From positions 20,920,667-20,984,666 of the forward strand of contig CM048842.1 of the NCBI GenBank assembly GCA_026545765.1: 64,000 nt of DNA. The letters run 5' to 3'. The notes beneath the pieces were generated by a model. It was not told the origin of the DNA and ran no database searches. It was given only the letters and a program-made list of their open reading frames with translations. How positions within the stretch are numbered: position 1 is the stretch's first letter; each line of letters begins with the position of its first letter. Shown one piece after another: positions 54,727-64,000 of this stretch. The position numbers were made by a program, and so were the translations under genes. This DNA comes from Plantago major (taxonomy: Eukaryota > Streptophyta > Magnoliopsida > Lamiales > Plantaginaceae).

Positions 54727-54853
54727 AACCAGCAAAGGGTTTCTTCCGCTCGTTCCCAAGATGGGACTTCTTAAACGCCTTATCAGCCCACCTTTGCTTA
54801 ATGCGGTTGGTCTTGAGCTTGCAACCAAGCTCCCATACCTGTTGTTTTCCCAT
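54727..54853 (-). pseudogene. RPS23: Ribosomal protein S23 (uS12) pseudogene, N-terminal half
   Basis: From ATG at 54853 (minus strand), 42 codons match the start of eukaryotic uS12: [20 protein letters not shown], then [11 protein letters not shown], with the same length as the normal N-terminus. Codons 4-11 are read in a shifted frame by two compensating indels, which destroys the usual T-R-G-M-G-A-G-R. The sequence stops at 54727 after G-G-T-T. The protein would continue into the half at 22909-22624; only about 11 bases between the halves are unaccounted for. A TATA box and an AAACCCTAG box lie upstream, so the copy was a gene duplicate with a promoter, not a bare retrocopy. Confidence 0.88.
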
Positions 54854-54903
54854 GGCTGCGAGTTGGCGAGATCTAGGCTCCGGAGGAAGACGATGAAGTG
54901 ATA

Positions 54904-54929
54904 AAACCCTAGTTGCAGAGTTTATATAA
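54904..54929 (-). promoter_or_regulatory. Remnant RPS23 promoter: telo-box and TATA
   Basis: AAACCCTAG (54904-54912, telo-box type, frequent in plant ribosomal protein promoters) and TATATAA (54923-54929) lie 51-76 bases upstream of the RPS23 ATG on the minus strand. The spacing is compatible with a short 5' UTR. Confidence 0.55.
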
Positions 54930-54934
54930 GAGAG

Positions 54935-55694
54935 CTCGTGTTGGCTTTGTTGCTAATGCTAGAATTTGGAGTGTTCCTCTCATGTTCTAGTTTGTTCAGT
55001 GTACTTTTTCTCTAGGCATTCAAAGTTGAGCTTCCAATCACATACATGGTGTTTAGCTTTCAACTTGAATTGAATTTCAGAGTTTATAAATAGTAATTCA
55101 ACTAGAGTGAATTATGAAATTTACGGATTGTTTGGAATAATACTTTAACAGACTTTTTAACGGATGAATAACAACTTGATTTTATGTGAATGAAATAGTG
55201 ACTTAACATAGGTTTTAAGTTGTATGGCAAACAAAAAAGTCGTGAATAGTGGCTTAACATATCCGTTAGTCTAGACTTTAACAGATACGCCTATAACGGA
55301 CATTTATGAATAGTAACTTGAGTTTATGTGCATAGAATAGTGACTTAACGGAGTTTTTCATTTGCATGACACACATGAAAACTCGTAAATAGTGACTTAA
55401 TAGACCCGCTAGACCTGTGTCAAACGTTCTATTTGTGTTTGGTATATTAGTCCTATGACAAATGTTCTATTTGTATTTTGTATTAAACTGTAATCTTGAA
55501 GGGCTTAATAGAATATTTGAGTCTAAAAGTTTTGGGGTTGAGGGATTGTAAATCAGTACGACTAGCATAGTGTGGGGTAGGGTAGTTGACACACCAAATT
55601 AATTAGATTTTGGCTCATTCAATTGATTTTGAACCACTATAAAAAAAAAAAGATTTATCACCTAATTATCTACTTCCATGCCACACATGTTTTT
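54935..55694. other. Intergenic DNA upstream of RPS23 remnant
   Basis: No gene. Contains two diverged direct repeats of about 110 bases (55163-55272 and 55300-55408) sharing ATAGTGACTTAA and TTATGTG words, and AT-rich DNA. Confidence 0.5.
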
Positions 55695-55785
55695 CCTCCG
55701 TCCCGGAACAAGTTTCCCACTTTAACTTTTTGCGGTCAAACTTTTCCAACTTTGACTATGAATTAATCTTAAACCGTAAATGTAA
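55695..55785. mobile_element. Stowaway-like MITE end, truncated
   Basis: CCTCCGTCCCGGAACAAGTT resembles the left terminus of a Stowaway-type MITE. No matching right end is present; the segment runs into the perfect inverted repeat at 55786. Confidence 0.4.
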
Positions 55786-55852
55786 AATGTTCAATTTTTT
55801 ATATAATGAAACTTGAGGGGTTAAAGTTTCATTATATAAAAAATTGAACATT
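55786..55852. repeat. Perfect 29-bp inverted repeat
   Basis: Arms 55786-55814 and 55824-55852 are exact reverse complements, separated by nine bases (GAGGGGTTA). The right arm runs directly into the truncated copia LTR and shares its TTGAACATT word. Confidence 0.9.
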
Positions 55853-56753
55853 GTAAAAGAGGAAGTTTACTGAGTATGATAGTCTAGCAAATCTTGTATA
55901 GGATGTTAGGTCTCATATTGTAATTTTTATATCTTTGAAGAAGACCAAGAAGCAAGTATCCAGCAGGAAGGAAATCATTATTGAAGATCAAGAGACTGAA
56001 CAAGTTTACTGAAGACTAAGGAGAAATGTCTCAGAGACCTTGGCTCAGATACCTTGAAGAAATTTAGTATGTTTGGAAGACAAGTATTTCAATAGGTTTC
56101 TGATACCCAATGCTCACTGAGTAAGGACATGCAAAGCCTCAAATAGCTTGAATTGTTCCGTTGAGACTACAAGACAAAAGATAGTATAGTACATTTATTA
56201 CGCAGACAGAGATGTCTTAACAAAAAATCTAGCTCAACTGAAAAACTACCATAACCAACACCAACAGGCGTTGAGCACATGAAGTACTTAGTTTGGGAAA
56301 CTAAGGAATAGCTCAAAGGTTACTGGGTAGAAGAAGTACTTGGCTGAGAAAGTCGGGGAATAATTCAGGGGAAACACTTGGTTGGGAACCTAGTGTAAAA
56401 GGGATCAAGATATAGGATTTTGTAAGGAGAACTCATCATCTTATCTTAGTGGATTCAAGTCCTAAGAAAGGGCAAGTGGATTAGTTGAAGGATTACGCCA
56501 CCTTCAGATACCATTATAAAAGCACTGTGTTATTTACTTACTGCACTTACTTATTGTTTATTTATTGCTTTCTGAGTATTTACACACCTTACTGCTTACT
56601 GACACGTGCACTTATCACAAAAGACTTCCGCTCTCTGAATATAAGTGTCAGATACCTGTAAAGATATATGAGAAACTATTTTATCGATAAAAGTTTGAAA
56701 AGACTATTCACCCCCCCCCCTAGTCTTTTACTTCACCGTTATCTGGACCAACA
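55845..56753 (+). mobile_element. Copia LTR, truncated and internally deleted
   Basis: Starts inside the LTR (TTGAACATTGTAAAAGAGG) and ends GGACCAACA at 56753. A deletion near 56215 removes the segment that carries the TATA box in other copies. Hairpin modules (CTTAGTTTGGGAAACTAAG near 56286) and the C-tract are kept. Confidence 0.85.
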
Positions 56754-56755
56754 AG

Positions 56756-56768
56756 TGGTATCAGAGCA
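56756..56768 (+). other. Copia primer-binding site
   Basis: TGGTATCAGAGCA, complementary to the 3' end of initiator Met-tRNA, three bases after the LTR. It is the best preserved copy in the window. Confidence 0.9.
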
Positions 56769-56871
56769 GGTGGTTCTTTAACATTCTGCACTGAACCTAG
56801 ATCCTAGATAAGTGCCTACTAACAGCTCACCACCTACACTTGTTTTGTTTGTTTAGTGTGTTTGCTGTAGG

Positions 56872-57835
56872 ATGTCTCTAAGCGATGCACCCACTCTCAA
56901 GCCAGAGAACTATGAGAAATGGAAGAACAACATGATGCTTCACCTGGATGCTATGAGTGATGAGATGATCGAAGTGATAAAGAATGACCCAATTGTCATT
57001 CGACAAGAGAAACAAGTCACCGACGTTTTTAATGGTCGAGACAAGGAACCTACCGATGTGATGGTTCATCAACATCTTGCACAACTTCAGGCGCAAGACC
57101 AACAAGGAGTTAAATGAAGCAAAGCGCAGACACCTATGGACATCTAAAGATTCCAAGAGGAACAGGCTAGATTGTCAAGCATGAAACATCATTATACGTT
57201 CTACTCCAGATCACATACAGTGCAAACTATGGGGTGCTAAAACGGTGAAAGAAGCCTGTTCACTGATTAAAGAAATCTGTGCTGGTACTGAGAAAACCAA
57301 GGAAAATAAGTTCGAAGTTTTGAAGCTCAAATTCCAAAACATCAAAGAAGGTCCTACTGAGACACTTGAAGAACTTGATTTCAGGTTTACAACACTGTTG
57401 AGTGAAATGGCTGCACTTGGTGAAAGTGAAAGATACTCTAACTCTAAAAAGTTTAAGACTATCGTGAGAAGCTTAAATCAAAACTGGGAACATACTCAGT
57501 ACTTCTATTTCAACCAAGGAATGCCTAACATCACTTTAGTGGAGCTTTTCTCACACTTGGCAACTGTCAACTATGAGACAAAGCAAAGAGGACATATGAT
57601 TGCTGAAACATCACAAAATGTTGCTCTCATAACTCAAGGTACTTCTGAAAAGAAGGATACCAAAGAGGTGACTGAGGAAAATGCTCTTGCTGTAAAGCAT
57701 ATGAGAAAATACGCCAGTCAGGAAATTGAAAGAAGAAGGACCAAAGAGAAGCTGAAAAAGCATCTAGGTCCCAACTATCACCAGAACAAAAATATGCAAT
57801 TGACTAGCTCTAAGGAAAATGCTCTTGCTGTAAGG
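56872..57835 (+). pseudogene. Copia gag, 3'-truncated
   Basis: MSLSDAPTLKPENYEKWKNN opens the frame at 56872. A shift near 57100 leads into 57245-57835 (AACSLIKEICAG-like start, TLEELDFRFTTLLSEMAALG, NQNWEHTQYFYFNQGMPNIT, FSHLATVNYETKQRGHM, RTKEKLKKHLGPNYHQNKN). It is cut at about 57836, before the zinc knuckle, by an Athila LTR fragment. Confidence 0.88.
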
Positions 57836-58640
57836 AATTTTGATTTTTTTTTCTTTTCATACTTCTTTTAACCTAGTTTTTGAAAAAAAAAAAAACTCTA
57901 GAGATACACACATTAACTTTGAGACATCTTTGGAGCTTGGATTATTCATTGATTTTTACCATCAAGATTATTGGTATTGATTTCTCCATTGCTTTCTTCT
58001 TGCAATTCATTCTTTATCTTATCGATTGAGTTGTATGTCATTGCATGCGAGTTTGTCATCTAAGTTTTATATGATTTTCACCATTAATCTCTGTATGCAA
58101 TCATCAAGTATGAGTAGCTAAACACCTTTGAATACAGTAGTATGTGAAGATTATGCATATTCGATCTAGGGTTTATCAAAGCACTCATATAGGTTAGTCT
58201 CGTATAAAATCTTCGTAAAAACCTTCAATTCGATAAGTCCGTATTAAATTCTCTAAATTGTTCATGTTTAAGGATCGTGAATTGACGACTCACGATTTCT
58301 CCAGTATAATATTTTCTAAGAACAATTGGTTGAATCGAATTGATTGATTTGCTGTACAACGACCGTGTAACAAATATGAGTGTTATCCCTAGTTCGAATT
58401 AGCATAATTGGATCTTGCTACTGTATTCATCTTCCTCTCATTGTTAATCGTAATCTTAGATTTAGATAAACTAGTTAGAGGTATAACCGAACCATCAACT
58501 GAACTGTTACTCGCAAGTATCTGTTTACTCTCACTGCTACGTAGCTTAATTAATTCCCTAGAGATCGATCACGAGTTAAGCTTTAGTCTGCAACTATAGC
58601 TTATTCTCTAATTGCTTTTTAGAGTATAATTTGAGCTTAT
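57836..58640 (+). mobile_element. Athila-type LTR fragment (subfamily A)
   Basis: Homologous to 4820-5650 of the solo LTR: CATACTTCTTTTAACCTAG, the TTGGAGCTTGG word and the ending TAATTTGAGCTTATCA. The first ~400 bases, including the palindromic island, are missing. Confidence 0.8.
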
Positions 58641-58827
58641 CAGTGACCAACTGGGAAGTCTCCCGGTTCGCGCACGAGTGAGGACAAAGTGCGCGGGAAA
58701 GGACATGTGTTGGTACAGTGGGGCCAGCAGATCTCCCGGAGAGCTGCCCATGAGTAACCGCGCCGGCCCAAAGTAGTGGTCCGGGTCGTTACAAAGAGAC
58801 ACACCACGAATCACCCCCTACTTTCAG
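58641..58827. other. GC-rich fragment, possibly another LTR end
   Basis: A sharp GC-rich island (for example GGTCCGGGTCGTTACAAAG) between the Athila fragment and the LINE. The style resembles ends of small plant LTR elements, but no second copy or primer site is present, so the identity is uncertain. Confidence 0.3.
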
Positions 58828-59412
58828 CATTAGCAATCAAGGAACTAAAAGCTTCAGTATAGAAAAGGAACAAATTCGGAGATAAGGGATCCCCTTGACG
58901 TAACCCTCTCTCTAGCTGGATAGGACCAAAGGTTTCTCCATTAATTTTAATCGAAAACTAATTTCACACAGAGCATAATTAATTGAATAAAAGCATGCTC
59001 AAATCCTAGCCTATATAACACATGCTCATGAAATAGCCAATTAGCAATCAAGGAACTAAAAGCCTCAGTATAGAAAAGGAAAAATACGGAGATAAGGGAT
59101 CCCCTTGACGTAACCCTCTCTCTGGCTGGATAGGACCAAAGGTTTCTCCATTAATTTTAATCGAGTAAGAAACTGATTTCACACAGAGCATATTTAATTG
59201 AATAAAAGCATGCTCAAATCCTAGCCTACGTAACACATGCGCAAGAAATAGCCACTCAACCCGATCATAAGCCTTACTCATATCTAGCTTCAAAGCCATA
59301 AAAACATCTTTGCCTTTCGTTTTTCTTTTAACAAAATGGTTAACTTTGTAAGATACTAACACATTATCAGTGATTAACCTATTAGGCACAAACGCATATT
59401 GGGTCTCAGCCT
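58828..59412 (-). pseudogene. LINE reverse transcriptase fragment
   Basis: Minus-strand frame 59389-59048 shows plant L1-type non-LTR reverse transcriptase: [36 protein letters not shown] and [20 protein letters not shown], then [10 protein letters not shown]. The catalytic region beyond it is absent. The plus-strand interval 58835-59045 repeats 59046-59260 with small changes, a tandem duplication within the fragment. No LINE 5' end, endonuclease or poly(A) was seen. Confidence 0.88.
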
Positions 59413-60109
59413 AGATCACATAATTCGAAAGCGGGAGCGAGAGTATGAGCGAAAGGGACAATTCGATATTTTTAAAAATAAATGAGAGCGAGAGCGCATT
59501 AAAGCGTTCGTAAAAAAATAAAATAAAATTATGTTTACATACAAATATGCTTAATAAATCAATTTAAAGGGAAATTTACATCGGCCCCCCCCCCCCCCCC
59601 CCCCATAATAAACACCTCTCACTTATCCAGGTCCTTAACATTTCAACAATTACAGATTGGCCCATTTTCTATTTTCAAAGTTTACCTTCCAAACATGGCC
59701 TTATTTTAAACCTTTGGATTTTCTAGTTTCCTTCTTCTTACCTTTCTTTTTATTTAACCATCATCCACCACCATCACCTCCTCCAACTTAAGGTAAATAG
59801 AAAATAAATATGGGCAATGATAGTAATTTCTTGGGACAATTTTTTAATAAAATGGAATTTTATTAAAATTAAAATGTAAATTGTTGAAATTTTTTAAAAA
59901 AGTATATGACAGAGTAAGACACCTCTAGTTTATCTACCACTGAATGGCTCGGTATTTTATGTATATTTATCAATGACTTTCAATAAAAACCATAAACTCT
60001 AGTTGTTTTTTTCTCGGATTTGACAATTAATTTTCATGCACCAGGTTAGTTTACGCGTTGGACGCGTGTTGGCTTCCCTTTTATTCTCATAAATTAATTT
60101 AAAAATTAC
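59413..60109. other. Intergenic DNA
   Basis: AT-rich, with GAGCG-type repeats at 59430-59510 and a C-run of about 19 bases at 59586-59604. No gene seen. It ends at the copia LTR. Confidence 0.5.
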
Positions 60110-61744
60110 TGTTAGGAATATTTGTTTAGATTTTGATCAGCAACCTAATGACTTATCTTAGCTCAGAAAGGTGGTTAGTACTCTTGGTTCACTTGAACAC
60201 TGTAAAAGAGGAAAATCACTAAGTATAATAGTCTAGCAAATCTTGTATAGGATGTTAGGTCTCTGAATGTAATTTTTATTTCCTTGAAGAAGACCAACAA
60301 GAAGGCACCCAGCAGGAGAAGTTCAACATTAAAATGAAGTTTTGAAGACTGCACAAGATTGTTGAAGACAAAGGTTATCAGATACCTATGTCCAGATATC
60401 TGTGATAAACAAGTGTTTCTCAATAAACCAGTTTTGCAAAAGATATCTGAGAACGAAAGGTTTCTGAATGAGGAAAAGTGCCCACAGATATCTACACTCA
60501 GATACCTTGGATAAAACTATGTTTCTAGAAAACAATGTTTCAACAGGTATCTGGAGATGAGAAGGTCTCTCGAAAGGGACATGCAATGCTTCGAAGCGTA
60601 TAGTTCGTTAACTACTGAGACAAAAATAGTACAATGCATTAAATGCGCAGACATAGACATCTGAACAGAAGAAGAAATCTCTAAAAAGAGACAACGTCTT
60701 CTGCAGTACTATTTTCAGATATCAATAGTTTGAATTTCATTAAGCCTAACGGATACTACTCAAACGGCATGATTTTCAACTATAAATATCAACACTTAGA
60801 ATGCTTGAAACACACACAGAACTTACACACTGAACTTACTGAAAATACCAAGTTTCTCTTAGAATACAACTAGTGGTATTTTTCTCTCAAGCATACAAGT
60901 CTTCAACCTACTTATTCTTCAGCTTACAGTTGCGACTAAGCTTTTGAATTCTAAGTAGCACAAAAGTTCTAAGTGTCCTGATCCTTAACAAGCATTGCTA
61001 TCTGTGAAGGAGTTGAATCAAAAGATCAAGTATATGAGATTCATTCTCTAGAATATTTATCATAGACTTGGGTCAGTAAAGAACATATCACCACACATTG
61101 TGAAGTGTGCTAAGTGACTCTTGTTCAAGAAGGTAGTATTACATAACTGAAGAAGTTATTAATCTACCAAACCTGACAAACTACCTTAATCAACACCTTA
61201 AACGGCGTGGAGTACAGGAAGTACTTAGTTTGGGAAACTAAGGAATAACTCCAAGGTTACTGAGCATAGGAAGTACTTAGTTTGGGAAACTAAGGAATAG
61301 CTCAAAGGTTTCTGATTATAGGAATTAGTTGGCTAAGAAAGCCGGGGAATAACTCAGGGGGAACACTTAGTTGGAAACCTAGTGTATTTAGGAATCGAGA
61401 GAAGATATTTGTAAGGTGAACTCAATTATCTGTCTTAGTGGATTCTAGGTCTGAGAAAGGCCGAAGTGGATTAGTTGAAGGATTATGCCACCTTCAGATA
61501 CAACTATGAAGATCAGTGTTATTTACTTTCTGCAATTTATTACTTGCTTTATTTACCTTGCTGAGTTATTACACATATCTTGCTGAGCACGTGCACTTAT
61601 CACAGAAAAGTCTTCCGCTCTCTGAAATTAAGTATCAGATATCTCACAAATATCTGAGAAATTGTGTTTATTGACAAAAGTTGTAAAAGACTATTCAACC
61701 CCCCCCCCCCAGTATTTTCCCTTTGCCGTTATCTGGACCAATAA
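60110..61744 (+). mobile_element. Copia LTR joined to accessory gene
   Basis: 1,635-bp LTR, TGTTAGGAATATTTG to GGACCAATA (last base pair pattern changed from CCAACA). TATA box at 60779-60787; hairpins CTTAGTTTGGGAAACTAAG at 61224-61242 and 61276-61294. Instead of a primer site, the next bases are accessory-gene sequence. Confidence 0.9.
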
Positions 61745-64000
61745 GTCCAAGCTACTACATCTGGCACTGCTGAAAAGCAAGCACCAGTGCTGGTTATAAC
61801 AAACAATCGGTTGATTGGAGAGTTCAATCCTGATCATTGGACTTCAAATCACAGGATGATTTGGGGTGGTGCCATGATTGAGGAATACCTAGTAGCTGCA
61901 ATAGAAAACCAGACTGACAGAAAGCTGGTACTTGATATGCTTGAAAAGGCACAAATCAAGGGCTTTCTATCTGCTCTTTCCAGTGGAGTTTCTTCACTGG
62001 ATGTCCTGGAGTTTTACAACAACTCCACGATTATCTCCAAAGTCTCTGAAGGCAGTGAGACAGTGTCTATCAAGACCAAAGTCCAAGGACAAGAAATCTC
62101 ATTGATAAACGACTTTCTGTGAGCTGTTTGAACATCAAAATCATGGAAATGATTTTGAAATTGACACCAAGGATGAAGATCTCCTTGAAGGTGTGAAGCA
62201 ACTATACAGTGATGTGTGTGATCTTGACAAGCCAGACACACCCATCGACTTTAAGCTTGCTGACATAAGGACCAGACATCCGTTGGTCCACTGGTGTTGG
62301 CATGTATCCTTCACAGATGCTTTGATGGTCTACAAGGAGGTGCTGACCAGATAAGCCAAAAACGCTGGATGATGATGTTCTTGTTGAATCAACAAGACAA
62401 ACGGCTGGAAAACCCTTTTAATTGGGGGAAGTACACCTTCATGAAATTTGTGAAGAAGATACAAGGCTTTGAGCCTAAAATCGTTAAGGGCCTTGCTGAG
62501 CCAAAAGCCACAGTAAGCTATGGACTGAAGATTTGCTACTTATTGGAGTGCCTTGGCATTGAGCTCAGAGAGACGGCAGACATTGCCAATAGTAACCTAC
62601 CCACAAATATGAGTATACAAACATGATGAAAAAGGTTATTGCATCTCAGAAAGGTTCCAAGAAACGAAAGATTGATGAGGTAACTGAGGGTTCCATTGTG
62701 ACCAAAAGGCCCAGAACTTCACAAAAGAAGTCTCCTGGCAAATCAGAAGGCATACCCATTATGGATGTCAACTCTCAGATACCTGCCGCCACTGCTGATG
62801 AACTCATCAATGCAGATGAACTCATCAATGCTGCAGAGTGCCTTGCTGATGAACTTATCAATGCTGATAAAAGCAGTGAGAAACTTCAAACTCTCTCTGC
62901 AGAAGCAACATGGATTGTTGATAACTCCGTTCTAGATTTCGATGATGAATCGGACAAGGAGCAGAAGATCCCAGCCCCCAAGGTTACTGAAATAGTAAGG
63001 AAGGCCAAGGGAAAGAAGAACAAAAGGTCCAAGGTTGTTGAGAAAGCAACTAGCTCAAAGGTTGCTGAGCAAGCACCTATGGCAAAGGTTGTTGGTGCCA
63101 ACACAACATCAGGGAATGTCACGTATAAACAACTTCAAGAAGCCCTGATGAGTGGTGACCTAGTGTTGGTAGACGCTGATGTCAACACCATACTTAAAAA
63201 TCTGGAAGAGCTCTCAATTGATCAATCTTCTGCTTCCAGACAACCACAACAACCACAACCACAACAGCCACAAGTGGTTGATGAAATGTTCAATGAACTC
63301 CATTTCGACATACCAGCAATGCAATATGCTGAAGAAAATACTGCAAATGAGCAGGTTCCCCAACTCCTAGAGAGGGATCAAACTGAGACACCTGCTCAGA
63401 ATAATCAAACAGGGGAGGCAACTGAGTTAGTCACTCAGGAAAGGTCTGAAGTACCTGAAACTTCAAACAAAGAAGCTGAAATGGAACAACAAGACCAAAG
63501 CATAGAAGGGTCACAAGTTCCAGAGACCAATCAGCCTGACACTGCTCAGATAGATGAATGGTTTAACTCTCTACTTGTGATATTTTGTGTTTATTAATCT
63601 TGTTATTTAATAAAATTTCTTTGTTACAGGCTGAATTAGAAACACAAGAACAAGAGGAAGCTGGAAAGCTTGCCTCAAAATCTGAGAAGGAGGCTTCCAT
63701 AACCTCACCACTTAAGGAATAGGAGCCTGTCTCACTAGTAGAAAAAAAGTTCCTCAAGATATAACATCTCAGATATATGCTTTATACACATGAATAATAC
63801 TAAAGTGTTTGTTTCTAATAGGCTCCAACTGAGAAAGAAGAAAATAAGGCAGAAATGCCAGAAAAGGACCCAGAAACCGTCAAGGTTTCTGAAGAAAATG
63901 TCATTGAGCCTTCTAGTGTGAAGGTATATAAAAATCAGTGATAAACATTCTTCATTATGGGTTAATATAAATTCTTCTCTAACTACTCAATACTCTCTAC
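61745..64000 (+). pseudogene. Accessory gene of copia family, third copy, partial
   Basis: Starts a few codons inside the gene (TSGTAEKQAPVLVITNNRLI). It lacks the ATG, internal TATA, and all of gag-pol. Frames at 61787-62122, 62294-62626 and 62623-63597 follow the order of the other copies. The last gives 324 codons with KKRKIDEV, TKRPRTSQKKSPGK, DELINADELINA repeats, SSASRQPQQPQPQQPQVVDE and EVPETSNKEAEMEQQ. Candidate introns: 63577-63629 (53 nt), one ending at 63821 and one starting at 63924, at the same positions as in the other copies. The second exon has a stop at 63718. It runs out of the window. Confidence 0.7.

Noticed and set aside
54704..54901. 65-codon plus-strand frame
   Set aside because: It is the antisense of the RPS23 N-terminal half; the minus strand gives the real homology.
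58408..58599. 63-codon hydrophobic frame
   Set aside because: Lies wholly inside an Athila-type LTR fragment; chance.
59586..59604. Long C-run as a functional element
   Set aside because: An isolated homopolymer outside any LTR; length may not be reliable.

Overview
The window is nuclear DNA of a flowering plant, most likely a eudicot. It holds an intronless AP2/ERF-EAR repressor gene, remnants of a cytosolic ribosomal protein gene, and a dense nest of plant LTR retrotransposons (Ty1/copia; Ty3/gypsy of Athila and Tat type), with a LINE fragment, a Mutator-like MITE and Stowaway-like MITEs. No rRNA, tRNA, CRISPR or prokaryotic gene was seen. Only the ERF gene (20558-21136) looks like an intact host gene.

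Layout. 1-4107: a minus-strand Athila-like unit with gag and protease but no reverse transcriptase or integrase, flanked by two LTRs of different subfamilies. 4108-18064: an old plus-strand copia (LTR end, leader, gag). A solo Athila LTR (4405-5650) sits inside its primer-binding site. A minus-strand copia of the same family (6139-17650, TSD ATGCC/ATGCG) sits inside its gag. 18065-19459: another same-family LTR fragment. 19460-22623: the host-gene island with the ERF gene. 22624-22909 and 54727-54853: two halves of one minus-strand RPS23 (uS12) pseudogene, separated by about 31.8 kb of insertions. 23583-53244: a Tat-type Ty3 element with LTRs, a 4/5 matching TSD and decayed gag-pol with an extra RNase H. 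A 1.16-kb MITE and a 15,972-bp copia (33124-49095, perfect TSD CCATG) lie inside it. Its 3' noncoding region carries a satellite-like array of about 95 bp period. 53245-60109: MITEs, a truncated copia with gag, an Athila LTR fragment and a LINE fragment. 60110-64000: a copia LTR fused directly to the family's accessory gene, running off the window.

The most unusual system is the copia family seen at 6139, 33124 and 60110. Between pol and the 3' LTR it carries a sense-strand accessory region of about 5.5 kb. This region has its own TATA-like box, a start codon, a basic nuclear-type domain, a series of short duplicated exons separated by GT-AG introns of about 53-89 nt, and acidic and coiled-coil domains. 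The same intron positions recur in the copies, and in the minus copy three internal exons are 108, 111 and 153 nt, all multiples of three. The family also carries hairpin repeats between pol and this gene, and a ladder of hairpins with compensatory changes in the transcribed part of the LTR.

Caution: many breaks in the young 33124-49095 copy coincide with clustered CAG/CTG-to-CG-like changes. The 5' LTR differs from its own 3' LTR mainly at such sites, which may be sequence error at methylated CHG sites rather than biology. Apparent decay of that copy should be read with this in mind.
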